A stretch of DNA of 64,000 bases from Mannheimia indoligenes (GCF_036880405.1 NZ_JBAJJM010000006.1:1-64000), one strand, 5' to 3'; positions 8,800 through 17,638 are shown, counted from the stretch's first letter. A program made the numbers and translations. Notes: a model not told the origin generated them from the letters alone.

Positions 8800-8834
8800 A
8801 AAAGGATTAAGTTTTTGAAACTTAATCCTTTTTT
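8800..8834 (+). terminator. rplY terminator
   Basis: A near-perfect hairpin: AAAGGATTAAGTTT pairs with AAACTTAATCCTTT over a 3-base loop, followed by Ts. Confidence 0.92.
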
Positions 8835-8850
8835 GCATTTCTAATAAAGT

Positions 8851-8859
8851 ACAAGCGGT
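8851..8859 (+). repeat. USS upstream of rnpB
   Basis: ACAAGCGGT with a full A/T-rich tail (TTTTTGCAAAATTTTGCAAA region to 8883). The tail supplies the predicted rnpB -35 element. Confidence 0.88.
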
Positions 8860-8866
8860 TAAATTT

Positions 8867-8894
8867 TTGCAAAATTTTGCAAATCTGCTATACT
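8867..8894 (+). promoter_or_regulatory. Predicted rnpB promoter
   Basis: TTGCAA (8867-8872) and TATACT (8889-8894) are spaced by 16 bases and the RNA begins about 8 bases downstream. The -35 hexamer lies inside the conserved tail of the USS at 8851. Confidence 0.7.
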
Positions 8895-8901
8895 AAGTCC
8901 T

Positions 8902-9281
8902 GAGTTGGTTAGACAATCGCTGGTTTATTGAAGCCTCTAAATTCGTGAAAACGAGAACTGGGGGACAAGTAAACGAGAGGAAAGTCCGAGCTACACAGGG
9001 CAGAGTGCCGGATAACGTCCGGGAGGCGTGAGCCTACGACCAGTGCAACAGAGAGCAGACCGCCTGTTTCGGCAGGTAAGGGTGAAAGGGTGTGGTAAGA
9101 GCACACCGTGCCGGTGGTAACATTCGGCAGCAGGGTAAACTCCACTCGTAGCAAGACCAAATAGGAACTCAATCGGTTGCCCGCCGAGAGTTCGGGTAGG
9201 TTGCTTGAGCGTATGTGTAAATATACGCCTAGAGGAATGATTGTCCACGACAGAACTCGGCTTATCGACCGACTCACCAAA
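8902..9281 (+). ncRNA. rnpB: RNase P RNA (type A)
   Basis: This is the catalytic RNA of RNase P, which removes 5' leaders from tRNA precursors. It contains the conserved GAGGAAAGTCC block, the AGGGCAGAGTGCC segment, ACGACCAGTGCAACAGAGAG, the GGTAAACTCCACTCG-like core, and ends with GGCTTATCGACCGACTC, whose last bases pair with GAGTTGGTT at the 5' end. The layout follows the bacterial type A RNA of E. coli at a similar length (about 380 nt). Open frames across this stretch are incidental. A terminator hairpin follows immediately. Confidence 0.95.
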
Positions 9282-9289
9282 TTTCTGAA

Positions 9290-9320
9290 AGCGAACAGGG
9301 CAACTTGTTCGCTTTTTATT
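9290..9320 (+). terminator. rnpB terminator
   Basis: GCGAACA and TGTTCGC form a stem over a short loop, followed by TTTTTATTTTTT. Confidence 0.9.
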
Positions 9321-9331
9321 TTTTACAGTGA

Positions 9332-9979
9332 ATGGATATGAAATTATTAAAATCTTTTATTATTGCATTATCTACGTTATGTTCTAGTTATGCGTTTTCT
9401 CACCCACATTCGTTTGTCGATCTAAAAAATAAAGTGATTGTAGACGGCACAATGTTGCAATCATTCCAAATGGAATGGATGCTTGATGAAATTGCCTCTT
9501 CTGAATTGATTTATGAGATGAATAATAGTGCGGATAAAGAGAAAACGCGTAAAGATATTACCGCAGAAATGGTACAGTCCGCCCTGCAAAACCATTATTT
9601 CAGCGTGTTATACGATAGTAAAAATCAGCCGATAAAATTTACCACTCAACCGACAGATACGCGTTTTGAAATCAAAAATAATCGAGTCGTGTTTTATATT
9701 ACCTTTCATTTAAGTCAGCCTTATGACTTGAAACAAAATAAGGCAAGATTTTCGACTTATGAACCAAGTTACTATATTGCAATGGAATATAACCGTGCTA
9801 ATGAGATTAGTATCAGTAATACCGGCTGTAAAGTTGCATTAGTACAGCCACAGGTGGATAGCAAATTACGTTTATATGCTTCGAGCTTGGATAAAACTCA
9901 GTCGCCGGATATGCTAAATAATGAAGATTATTCATTAGGGGCACAATTTGCACAGAAAGTGGAGATTGTATGCGATTGA
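9332..9979 (+). CDS. DUF1007 family protein, metal-uptake/efflux accessory
   Basis: 215 residues with a signal peptide cleaved near S-Y-A-F-S; the mature protein begins H-P-H-S-F-V-D, the conserved His-rich N-terminus of DUF1007 proteins that could ligate metal. These periplasmic proteins are commonly encoded beside NiCoT/RcnA-like permeases, as here, where the next gene overlaps by 10 bases. Two cysteines (near the C-terminus) could form a disulfide. The exact biochemical role is unknown. Met at 9332 and 9338 are both possible starts; neither has a strong ribosome-binding site. Confidence 0.8.
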   Translation: MDMKLLKSFIIALSTLCSSYAFSHPHSFVDLKNKVIVDGTMLQSFQMEWMLDEIASSELIYEMNNSADKEKTRKDITAEMVQSALQNHYFSVLYDSKNQPIKFTTQPTDTRFEIKNNRVVFYITFHLSQPYDLKQNKARFSTYEPSYYIAMEYNRANEISISNTGCKVALVQPQVDSKLRLYASSLDKTQSPDMLNNEDYSLGAQFAQKVEIVCD

Positions 9980-10983
9980 AGTCAAAACAATGGGGAATAC
10001 TAGCGGTCGGATTTCTCACATTTTTTGCACTTTATCAACTTTATCCGATTTTGCTATTTAAAGTGATGGAGTGGCAAAAGGTATTTAATTCGGCTCTTTC
10101 CGGCTCGTTAAACGCATTGAGCGATAATCAGACCAAAGCGGGGCTTACTTTAGTTTTTATCAGCTTTTTATATGGCGTATTTCACGCTGTAGGTCCCGGG
10201 CACGGTAAGTTTATTCTAACGAGTTACCTTTCTCTTGAAAAAACGAAGCTCAATCAAGCAATGAAAATTACCTTCGCCTCAGCTTTAGTGCAAGGATTAG
10301 TGGCGGTTTTCCTCGTTACTGTGATTGTGGTTATTTTTACACTTTCCCGCCAATATTTTAATTTAACTTTGAAATGGGTAGAGCGTGCTAGCTTCGCCAT
10401 TATGATTTTGCTTGGGGTTTATTGGTGCTATCAGGTTTTCAAAGAGACAAAGAAAGTGAGTAAACCTAAAATTAAATCAATTCGGTTCTCTCAACAAGTG
10501 GCACAACAACCCATTGTGCAAAAAATTCCACAAAAACGACCGCTTGTTCAGCATAATCACCACGTTCACGATGAACACTGTGGCTGTGGACATAAACATT
10601 TACCCACCTCAAATGAAATGCAGAAAGCCAAAGATTGGAAAACACAGCTAATGCTGATTTTGAGTATTGGTGCGAGACCTTGCTCTGGGGCAATTTTAGT
10701 CTTATTCCTCTCTTATACTTTAGATCTTTATTTTTGGGGCGTAATTTCAGCCTTAGTAATGGCAATCGGGACAGGTTTTACCTTAAGCCTATTTGCTTAT
10801 TTAGTGATTGTGGCAAGGAATAAAGCGGTTAAAGTGAGTGGTTGGTATTTTTCCGCTCAAATGAATAAAAATGCGGTTCGATTATTCAAATTTGGTTTAG
10901 GGATAGCATTGATTTTATTGGGAACTACGCTGGTTCATAGTAGCTTTATTGATACCGGTACCGGTATTTTATTTAGACGTTAA
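9970..10983 (+). CDS. RcnA/NiCoT-like nickel-cobalt membrane transporter
   Basis: 337 residues with about six or seven membrane segments. Signature features are G-V-F-H-A-V-G-P-G-H-G-K in the second membrane helix (the H-x4-G-x-G-H-type metal site of the COG2215 group) and S-I-G-A-R-P-C-S-G-A in a later helix. A cytoplasmic or periplasmic loop carries a metal-binding run, HNHHVHDEHCGCGHKH, at about residues 197-212. Such proteins move Ni2+/Co2+ (efflux in E. coli RcnA, uptake proposed elsewhere); direction is not settled by sequence. It overlaps the DUF1007 gene by 10 bases, so they act together. A USS at 10539-10547 encodes P-L-V in the linker before the His loop. Confidence 0.82.
   Translation: MRLKSKQWGILAVGFLTFFALYQLYPILLFKVMEWQKVFNSALSGSLNALSDNQTKAGLTLVFISFLYGVFHAVGPGHGKFILTSYLSLEKTKLNQAMKITFASALVQGLVAVFLVTVIVVIFTLSRQYFNLTLKWVERASFAIMILLGVYWCYQVFKETKKVSKPKIKSIRFSQQVAQQPIVQKIPQKRPLVQHNHHVHDEHCGCGHKHLPTSNEMQKAKDWKTQLMLILSIGARPCSGAILVLFLSYTLDLYFWGVISALVMAIGTGFTLSLFAYLVIVARNKAVKVSGWYFSAQMNKNAVRLFKFGLGIALILLGTTLVHSSFIDTGTGILFRR
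10539..10547 (-). repeat. USS inside the RcnA-like gene
   Basis: ACCGCTTGT read in frame as R-P-L-V just before the His-rich loop. Confidence 0.85.
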
Positions 10984-11086
10984 TTGAATACCGATTAAAA
11001 ATTGTTATATAAAGTATCAAAAAAACTGTTTAAAAAAGTGAAATCGGTTAAACTAACTCGTTTTTATTTTAATTTAAGAGGTCTTT

Positions 11087-12532
11087 ATGGATTCTATTAT
11101 TTTATTCTTTGAAGGTATTCTCACTTGGGTCGTCAATACGATTGATGCTCCACTTTGGGATATTACTATTATTCTATTACTAGGTGCAGGTCTGTTTTTT
11201 ACTATTACCACAGGTTTTGTTCAGCTTCGTCTTTTCCCTCAAAGTTTGCGTGAAATGTGGGGTGGTCGTTCTGCTTCAGGTCAATCTCTCACGCCATTCC
11301 AAGCTTTTACGACGGGTTTAGCAAGTCGTGTTGGGGTTGGTAACATCGGTGGGGTTGCAACCGCTATTGCATTAGGTGGTCCGGGTGCAGTTTTCTGGAT
11401 GTGGGTAACTGCATTAATGGGTATGAGCTCTGCGTTTGCTGAGTCCTCTCTTGCTCAGTTATATAAAACCAAAGATCCGAACGGTATGTTTCGTGGTGGA
11501 CCGGCTTACTACATTACTCGTGGTTTAAAACTTCCTTCATTAGCCATTGCGTTTGCGGTAACCTTAATCTTTACCTTTGGTTTTGCCTTCAATGCGGTGC
11601 AATCAAATTCTATTGTAGAAGCAACTAAAAATGCGTGGGATTGGAATCCGGTTTATGTCGGTGTTACCTTAGTAGTGATTACCGGAATTATTATTTCCGG
11701 TGGGGTAAAACGTATCGGTAAAGTGTCCGCACAAGTAGTACCAATGATGGCATTATTCTACCTCATTATTGCCGTTATTATTTTAGGTATGAATATTGAA
11801 CGAGTACCACATATTATCGGTTTAATTATTGAAAGTGCTTTTGACTTCTCAGCCGCAGCGGGTGGTATGTTCGGGGCATTGGTTTCAAAAACGATGTTAA
11901 TGGGGATTAAGCGTGGCTTATTCTCAAATGAAGCAGGTATGGGTTCTGCTCCAAACTCTGCAGCAACATCAGATGCTAAACACCCGGCAAGTCAAGGTTT
12001 AATCCAAATGTTAGGTGTATTTGTCGATACACTTGTTGTTTGTACCTGTACCGCAATTATTATTTTAATGTCGGACAATTATGGCGGAGAAAGTTTAAGA
12101 GGTATTTCTCTTACTCAAACAGCATTGCAATTCCACTTAGGCGAGTTTGGTTTACACTTCTTAGCTTTTGTTATTCTACTATTTTGCTTTACCTCTATTA
12201 TTGGTAATTACGCTTATGCAGAAACTAACATTCGTTACATCAAAAACAAAGCGTGGTTTGTCTGGAGCTTCCGTGCAGTGGTATTATTCTTCGTTTACTT
12301 TGGTGCAGTTCGAGATGGTGGTATTGTATGGGCATTTGCTGATACTGTAATGGCATCAATGGCGGTTATCAACCTAGTCGCAATTTTAATTCTTGCTCCG
12401 ATTGTATGGGTTATTATGAAAGACTATATTCGCCAACTAAAACAAGGCAAAGAGCCGGTATTTAGAATTGAAGAACACCAAGATTTAATTCACAAAGGTG
12501 TTGATCCACTTATTTGGAAGTCAAAAGAGTAA
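11087..12532 (+). CDS. Sodium:alanine symporter (AGCS family)
   Basis: 481 residues and roughly eleven membrane segments. The AGCS fingerprints are F-x-A-F-x-T-G-L-A-S-R-V-G-V-G-N-I-G-G-V-A near residue 70-90 and the later G-L-F-S-N-E-A-G-M-G-S-A-P-N-S-A-A. It would import alanine or glycine with Na+ across the inner membrane. It has its own promoter region, an AAGAGG ribosome-binding site and a hairpin terminator, so it is probably a single-gene unit. Substrate is assigned at family level only. Confidence 0.9.
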   Translation: MDSIILFFEGILTWVVNTIDAPLWDITIILLLGAGLFFTITTGFVQLRLFPQSLREMWGGRSASGQSLTPFQAFTTGLASRVGVGNIGGVATAIALGGPGAVFWMWVTALMGMSSAFAESSLAQLYKTKDPNGMFRGGPAYYITRGLKLPSLAIAFAVTLIFTFGFAFNAVQSNSIVEATKNAWDWNPVYVGVTLVVITGIIISGGVKRIGKVSAQVVPMMALFYLIIAVIILGMNIERVPHIIGLIIESAFDFSAAAGGMFGALVSKTMLMGIKRGLFSNEAGMGSAPNSAATSDAKHPASQGLIQMLGVFVDTLVVCTCTAIIILMSDNYGGESLRGISLTQTALQFHLGEFGLHFLAFVILLFCFTSIIGNYAYAETNIRYIKNKAWFVWSFRAVVLFFVYFGAVRDGGIVWAFADTVMASMAVINLVAILILAPIVWVIMKDYIRQLKQGKEPVFRIEEHQDLIHKGVDPLIWKSKE

Positions 12533-12549
12533 TTTAAAGAATAATAGAT

Positions 12550-12590
12550 AAAAGAGGTTTAAGTGCTTATATGGGCTTTAAGCCTCTTTT
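12550..12590 (+). terminator. Terminator after alanine symporter
   Basis: AAAGAGGTTTAA pairs with TTAAGCCTCTTT (one G-T/mismatch position) and ends in Ts. It opens the 304-base gap before pepT; the rest of the gap (12591-12836) holds the predicted pepT promoter and a palindrome and otherwise A/T-rich sequence. Confidence 0.75.
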
Positions 12591-12741
12591 AGAAAAATAA
12601 CAAACTAACTTTTTACTTATAATTCTCTCCAATAACTCCCTTAAAATACGTTGTCTTCTCAAAATTTAATTGCATTTTGTAAAAAGTTCTATAAACAGTT
12701 TTGTAAACATTCAATAACGAGTAAAAGTGCAGTTATTATGA

Positions 12742-12769
12742 TTTACCTCAACTTCATCAACGCTATAAA
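12742..12769 (+). promoter_or_regulatory. Predicted pepT promoter
   Basis: TTTACC and TATAAA spaced by 16 bases; transcription would start near 12776, just before a 22-base palindrome. Confidence 0.45.
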
Positions 12770-12781
12770 TTGAATGCACTT

Positions 12782-12803
12782 ATCTAAACTGTTATGTTTA
12801 GAT
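12782..12803. promoter_or_regulatory. Palindrome upstream of pepT
   Basis: ATCTAAAC-TGTTAT-GTTTAGAT is a perfect 8-bp inverted repeat about +7 to +28 from the predicted start of transcription. It could be an operator or a leader hairpin; no known site matches it. Confidence 0.5.
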
Positions 12804-12836
12804 GGTCATTAATTTGCTAACACAAAGGAGATAAAG

Positions 12837-14087
12837 ATGGAGTTACAACAACCATTAGTAGAACGTTTTTTTCGTTATTTAGCTGTAAGTAGCCAAAGTA
12901 AAGCGTCGGAAACCACAGTACCAAGTAGCAAAGGACAATGGGAATTAGCTCGTTTATTGGTAGACGAATTAAAGCAACTTGGATTAAAAAATGTAGAAAT
13001 TGATTCACATGCTAATGTAACTGCCATTTGGAAAGGAGCACTGAAAAATGCTGTGCCGATTGGTTTTGTTGCTCATTTAGATACTGTAGATGTAGCTCTT
13101 GCAGAAGATATCCACCCACAAATTAAAACTTTTTATGGTGAAGATCTGCAATTAAATGAAAAGGAAAATATTTGGCTTCGTGTAGCAGAGCACCCTGAAA
13201 TCTTACCTTATTTGAATCAAGAGATTATTTTCAGTGATGGGACTAGCGTATTGGGAGCAGATAACAAAGCAGCAATTGCCAACATTATGACTGCACTTTC
13301 AGTCTTAAAACAATACCAAATTCCGACAGGCGATATTTACATAGCATTTGTGTCTGATGAAGAAATCGGCTTACGTGGAGCAAAACTATTAGATTTAACT
13401 AAATTTAAACCGGATTTTGCGTATACGATTGATTGTTGCGAATTAGGTGAGGTTGTGTATGAAAATTTTAATGCGGCGGCTGCAACTGTAATAATTCAAG
13501 GAGTAAGTGCACATCCTATGTCGGCGAAAGGTGTGTTATTGAATCCGATTTTAGTGGCACAAGATTTCATTAGCTTGTTTGATCGTAGCCAAACTCCGGA
13601 ATGCACTGAAAATAAAGAAGGCTATTGGTGGATAAATGGAATGGAGGCAAATTATACTCAAGCCACGCTGCGTATTGCGATACGTGATTTTGACAAACAG
13701 TCTTTTGAAAAGCGTAAAACTTTTATAGAAAACGCAGTGAAAGAAATACAGCTTCGTTATCCTCGAGCGAAAATAGAATGTAAAATCAATAACATCTACG
13801 GCAACATTGCGAATAGCTTAACAGAAGATCGCCGTTCCATTGATTTGTTATTTGCAGCAATGGAAGAAATTGGTGTTCCCTCTAAAGTGATACCAATGCG
13901 TGGAGGTACGGACGGTGCAGCATTATCAGTCAAAGGTATTACAACCCCGAATTATTTTACCGGGGCACATAATTTTCATTCAAAATTTGAGTTTTTGCCA
14001 ATCCCATCTTTCGTGAAATCTTGTGAACTAACATTGAAATTAATTCAACTAGCAGCTAAAGGCTTAAAGGCTGAACGAAAAGTATAA
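12837..14087 (+). CDS. pepT: Peptidase T (tripeptide aminopeptidase)
   Basis: 416 residues, M20B metallopeptidase. The two-zinc site is visible as H-L-D-T-V-D (first ligand and catalytic Asp), L-G-A-D-N-K-A-A (bridging Asp), S-D-E-E-I-G (catalytic Glu and ligand), D-C-C-E-L-G and the closing G-A-H-N-F-H-S-K-F-E-F-L-P-I. It releases the N-terminal residue from tripeptides in the cytoplasm. Length agrees with E. coli PepT (408). The AAAGGAG ribosome-binding site fixes the start. The gene converges with sucD across a USS hairpin. Confidence 0.96.
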   Translation: MELQQPLVERFFRYLAVSSQSKASETTVPSSKGQWELARLLVDELKQLGLKNVEIDSHANVTAIWKGALKNAVPIGFVAHLDTVDVALAEDIHPQIKTFYGEDLQLNEKENIWLRVAEHPEILPYLNQEIIFSDGTSVLGADNKAAIANIMTALSVLKQYQIPTGDIYIAFVSDEEIGLRGAKLLDLTKFKPDFAYTIDCCELGEVVYENFNAAAATVIIQGVSAHPMSAKGVLLNPILVAQDFISLFDRSQTPECTENKEGYWWINGMEANYTQATLRIAIRDFDKQSFEKRKTFIENAVKEIQLRYPRAKIECKINNIYGNIANSLTEDRRSIDLLFAAMEEIGVPSKVIPMRGGTDGAALSVKGITTPNYFTGAHNFHSKFEFLPIPSFVKSCELTLKLIQLAAKGLKAERKV

Positions 14088-14110
14088 TTAGCAAACTATA
14101 TACCAATAAA

Positions 14111-14154
14111 AAAGCGGTCTAATTTGCAAAAAAACTTACAAATTAGACCGCTTA
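14111..14154. terminator. Inverted-USS terminator between pepT and sucD
   Basis: AAGCGGTCTAATTTG pairs perfectly with CAAATTAGACCGCTT. Both arms are USS cores plus tail. It lies between convergent genes and can serve both. Confidence 0.85.
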
Positions 14155-14162
14155 CATTAGGA

Positions 14163-15032
14163 TTAGCCTAAAATTTTGCGTAAGGCTGAGCCGATTTCAG
14201 CAAGGCTTCTTACCGTTGTTACACCTGCATCTTCGAGGGCTTTGAATTTCTCATCAGCAGTGCCTTTACCACCACTGATAATTGCACCTGCGTGTCCCAT
14301 TCGTTTGCCTTTTGGTGCGGTTACACCTGCAATGTAGCTAACCACTGGTTTCGTTACATTTTCTTTGATAAAGGCAGCTGCTTCTTCTTCTGCTGAACCG
14401 CCGATTTCGCCAATCATCACAATAGCTTCGGTTTCAGGATCGTCTTGGAAGAGTTTTAGAATATCGATGAAGTTTGAACCCGGAATTGGGTCGCCACCGA
14501 TCCCCACACAAGTAGATTGTCCAAAGCCTTCATCTGTTGTTTGTTTAACGGCTTCATAAGTTAATGTACCTGAACGTGAAACAATACCAATATTGCCTTT
14601 TTTGTGAATATTGCCCGGCATAATGCCGATTTTACATTCCTCTGGGGTAATCACACCCGGACAGTTAGGACCGATCATTCTCACGCCTGTTTGGTTTAAA
14701 CGTTGTTTCACTTGAAGCATATCCAGTGTTGGAATGCCTTCAGTAATACAAACGATCAGCTGAATACCTGCATCAATGGCTTCTAAAATGGCATCTTTAC
14801 AGCCCGGAGCGGGAACGTAGATAACGGTTGCAGTTGCACCGGTTGCTTCTACTGCTTCACGCACGGTATTAAATACGGGTAAGCCTAAATGGGTTGTACC
14901 ACCTTTATTAGGTGAAACACCTCCAACTAATTGTGTTCCATAAGCTAGAGCTTGTTCGCTATGGAATGTGCCTTGTCCGCCGGTAAAACCTTGGCAAATT
15001 ACTTTTGTATTTTTATCAATTAAAATCGACAT
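14163..15032 (-). CDS. sucD: Succinyl-CoA synthetase alpha subunit
   Basis: 289 residues. A CoA-binding Rossmann domain (G-F-T-G-G-Q-G-T-F-H, then V-S-P-N-K-G-G) precedes the ligase domain with the phosphohistidine loop G-H-A-G-A-I-I-S-G-G-K-G-T-A. With SucC it converts succinyl-CoA to succinate with substrate-level phosphorylation. Nine bases separate the sucC stop from this start, so they are co-translated. Standard length. Confidence 0.97.
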   Translation of the reverse strand: MSILIDKNTKVICQGFTGGQGTFHSEQALAYGTQLVGGVSPNKGGTTHLGLPVFNTVREAVEATGATATVIYVPAPGCKDAILEAIDAGIQLIVCITEGIPTLDMLQVKQRLNQTGVRMIGPNCPGVITPEECKIGIMPGNIHKKGNIGIVSRSGTLTYEAVKQTTDEGFGQSTCVGIGGDPIPGSNFIDILKLFQDDPETEAIVMIGEIGGSAEEEAAAFIKENVTKPVVSYIAGVTAPKGKRMGHAGAIISGGKGTADEKFKALEDAGVTTVRSLAEIGSALRKILG

Positions 15033-15040
15033 TTTTCCTC

Positions 15041-16201
15041 CTAATTTGCAGATTTTACCGCTAATTCAGCCGCTTCTTTCAGTGATGATGCCGCTAAAAT
15101 ACTCAGCCCACTATTCGCTAAAATTTCACGACCTTGTGCTGCATTTGTGCCTTCTAAGCGTACAATAACAGGCACGTTCACGCCCACTTCGTTTACTGCG
15201 GCGATTACACCGTCAGCAATTAAATCACAACGTACGATACCGCCGAAAATATTAACCAGAACCGCTTTTACATTTGGGTCTGATAAAATCAGCTTGAATG
15301 CCGCTGCAACACGCTCTTTGGTTGCACCACCGCCTACGTCTAGGAAGTTAGCCGGTTTACCTCCGTAGAGTTTGACGATATCCATCGTTCCCATTGCAAG
15401 ACCTGCACCGTTTACCATACAACCTATGTTACCGTCTAAAGCAACATAGTTTAAGCTCCATTTTTCTGCTTCGGCTTCACGTTCGTCATCTTGCGAGAGA
15501 TCTTGTAGTTCTTTAAGATCCGACTGGCGGTAGAGAGCATTGCTATCGATAGACATTTTAGCATCTAGGCAGAGCAGTTTTCCGTCTTTGGTAACAACAA
15601 GCGGATTGACTTCCAATAAGGCTAAATCTTTCTCTACGAATAACTTCGCTAGTTTTACAAAAATATCCGCAAATTGTTTGACTTCATCACCTTTTAATCC
15701 CAATTTAAAAGCTAACTCACGCCCTTGATAGCCCTGACCACCCGTGAGAGGATCAATTGTTGCCTTATGGATTAATTCAGGTGTTTTTTCAGCCACTTCT
15801 TCAATGTTCATACCACCTGCACTTGATGCCATAAATACCACTTTTTGTGCAGAGCGATCCACCACTGCACCTAAGTATAATTCACGGTCGATATTGCAGG
15901 TTTCTTCCACATAAATAGTATTAACCGGTTGCCCGTTAGCATCTGTTTGGAAGGTAACTAAGCGTTTACCTAGCCATTGTTCAGCAAAGGCTTTGGCATC
16001 ATCAGCATTACTCACTAGTTTTACACCACCGGCTTTGCCCCGACCACCTGCGTGAACTTGGCATTTTACAGCCCATTTTTCACCTTTTAGTTGTGAGATT
16101 GCCTCTGCGGTTTCATTTACAGAAAAGCAAGCAATCCCTTCGCTGACAGGCAGCCCATATTGTTTGAATATTTGTTTGGCTTGGTATTCGTGTAGATTCA
16201 T
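15041..16201 (-). CDS. sucC: Succinyl-CoA synthetase beta subunit
   Basis: 386 residues: N-terminal ATP-grasp domain (M-N-L-H-E-Y-Q-A-K start; H-A-G-G-R-G-K-A-G-G-V loop) and C-terminal domain with G-G-A-T-K-E-R and N-I-F-G-G-I-V-R-C-D. It binds nucleotide and forms the alpha2beta2 enzyme with SucD. The start has a GAGGAAAC ribosome-binding site. An inverted USS hairpin in the gap separates it from sucB, so sucCD may be partly uncoupled from sucAB. Confidence 0.97.
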   Translation of the reverse strand: MNLHEYQAKQIFKQYGLPVSEGIACFSVNETAEAISQLKGEKWAVKCQVHAGGRGKAGGVKLVSNADDAKAFAEQWLGKRLVTFQTDANGQPVNTIYVEETCNIDRELYLGAVVDRSAQKVVFMASSAGGMNIEEVAEKTPELIHKATIDPLTGGQGYQGRELAFKLGLKGDEVKQFADIFVKLAKLFVEKDLALLEVNPLVVTKDGKLLCLDAKMSIDSNALYRQSDLKELQDLSQDDEREAEAEKWSLNYVALDGNIGCMVNGAGLAMGTMDIVKLYGGKPANFLDVGGGATKERVAAAFKLILSDPNVKAVLVNIFGGIVRCDLIADGVIAAVNEVGVNVPVIVRLEGTNAAQGREILANSGLSILAASSLKEAAELAVKSAN

Positions 16202-16286
16202 AGAGTTTCCTCGTTGGTTTTTATGCTACTTTTCTTTACTTGTGTGAATTTAAATAACTAAAATTTGTAAAAAATAAGTAAAAATA

Positions 16287-16312
16287 GACCGCTTGTAGTC
16301 TTGCAAGCGGTC
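16287..16312. terminator. Inverted-USS hairpin between sucB and sucC
   Basis: GACCGCTTG and CAAGCGGTC pair over a loop of 8 bases. Read on the minus strand it is followed by TATTTTTAC, so it may act as a partial terminator within the suc cluster. Confidence 0.65.
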
Positions 16313-16322
16313 AAATTTCAGA

Positions 16323-17552
16323 TTAAATTTCCAAAAGCAGACGAGTTGGGTCTTCTAATAACTCTTTTACAGCCACTAAGAAACCAACAGACTCTTTGCC
16401 GTCAATTAAACGGTGGTCGTAGCTTAAGGCTAAGTACATCATCGGGCGGATTACCACTTGTCCGTCAATCGCCACAGGGCGATCTTTGATTGCGTGCATA
16501 CCTAAAATGGCACTTTGTGGTGGATTGATAATTGGGGTAGACATTAATGAACCGAACACACCACCGTTAGTGATAGTGAAGTTACCGCCGGTTAAGTCTT
16601 CAACCGTTAATTTGCCATCACGCCCTTTTTCCGCAAGCTCTTTTATTTTCTTCTCAATCTCCGCCATACTCATTTTGTCGCAATCACGTAACACTGGCGT
16701 TACTAAGCCGCGAGGGGTAGAGACCGCAATACTCACATCGAAATAGTTGTGGTAAACCACATCATCGCCATCAATAGACGCATTGATTTCAGGATAACGT
16801 TTAAGTGCTTCAACCACTGCTTTAATGTAGAATGACATAAAACCTAAGCGTACGCCGTGTTGTTTTTCAAACTTCTCACCGTAAGTTTTACGTAGATTCA
16901 TAATCGGCTGCATATCCAGTTCGTTGAATGTAGTGAGCATTGCCGTTGTATTTTTGGCTTCAAGTAAACGTTCTGCAATACGTTTGCGTAAACGAGTCAT
17001 TGGGACACGTTTTTCGCTCCGGCTACTAAATGCAACGGAGCTTACGGTGTTTTGATTTGTTGCGGATTCTTTTACTTGATTTTGTTGAACTCGTTTTGCG
17101 ATCTCTTTTTCGATATCTTCACGAGTAATTCTGCCTCCTACACCGCTGCCTTGAATATCAGCCGCTTGTAAATCGTGTTCGGCTAATAAACGGCGAATGG
17201 CAGGACCTTGATCGTCTGCGTTAGCGTGGCTGTTTTCAATCGCAGCGTGTTTGCGATCTGACGGAGTAGATTCTGTTTTTTGCTCAATAGTGGCAGAGCT
17301 GATATCGCCAGCTTGTGCCGTATCTAATTTACCTAAAACTTGTTTTGACACAACCGTTGCACCTTCCGTTTGTGTAATTTCAACAAGCACACCATCACTT
17401 GTAGCAGGCACTTCTAAAACGACTTTGTCGGTTTCAATTTCGACGAGAATTTCATCACGCTTTACACGATCGCCCACTTTTTTGTGCCAAGTTGCAACGC
17501 TTGCATCAGCTACTGATTCAGGAAGGTCTGGAGTTAAAATTTCAATTGCCAT
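16323..17552 (-). CDS. sucB: Dihydrolipoamide succinyltransferase (E2o)
   Basis: 409 residues with the usual E2 modules: lipoyl domain with the target lysine in E-T-D-K-V-V-L-E (about residue 43), a peripheral-subunit binding domain (A-I-R-R-L-L-A-E-H ... G-x-G-G-R-I-T-R-E-D-I-E) and the C-terminal catalytic domain ending Y-D-H-R-L-I-D-G-K-E, which holds the active-site His and Asp. It is the core of the 2-oxoglutarate dehydrogenase complex and receives the succinyl group from SucA. Confidence 0.97.
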   Translation of the reverse strand: MAIEILTPDLPESVADASVATWHKKVGDRVKRDEILVEIETDKVVLEVPATSDGVLVEITQTEGATVVSKQVLGKLDTAQAGDISSATIEQKTESTPSDRKHAAIENSHANADDQGPAIRRLLAEHDLQAADIQGSGVGGRITREDIEKEIAKRVQQNQVKESATNQNTVSSVAFSSRSEKRVPMTRLRKRIAERLLEAKNTTAMLTTFNELDMQPIMNLRKTYGEKFEKQHGVRLGFMSFYIKAVVEALKRYPEINASIDGDDVVYHNYFDVSIAVSTPRGLVTPVLRDCDKMSMAEIEKKIKELAEKGRDGKLTVEDLTGGNFTITNGGVFGSLMSTPIINPPQSAILGMHAIKDRPVAIDGQVVIRPMMYLALSYDHRLIDGKESVGFLVAVKELLEDPTRLLLEI

Positions 17553-17638
17553 TTCATTATCCTTTTCTTTTAATAAAGGTGTATTTTTACACCTTATACT
17601 TAAATTGGTAAATTTTTGTTGAAAATGAACCGCTTGCA

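Noticed and set aside
8909..9280. Open frames antisense to rnpB
   Set aside because: They overlap the highly conserved RNase P RNA; the frames are incidental to its structure.
12591..12741. Additional small gene or RNA before pepT
   Set aside because: Only A/T-rich sequence without a plausible start and ribosome-binding site or convincing structure.
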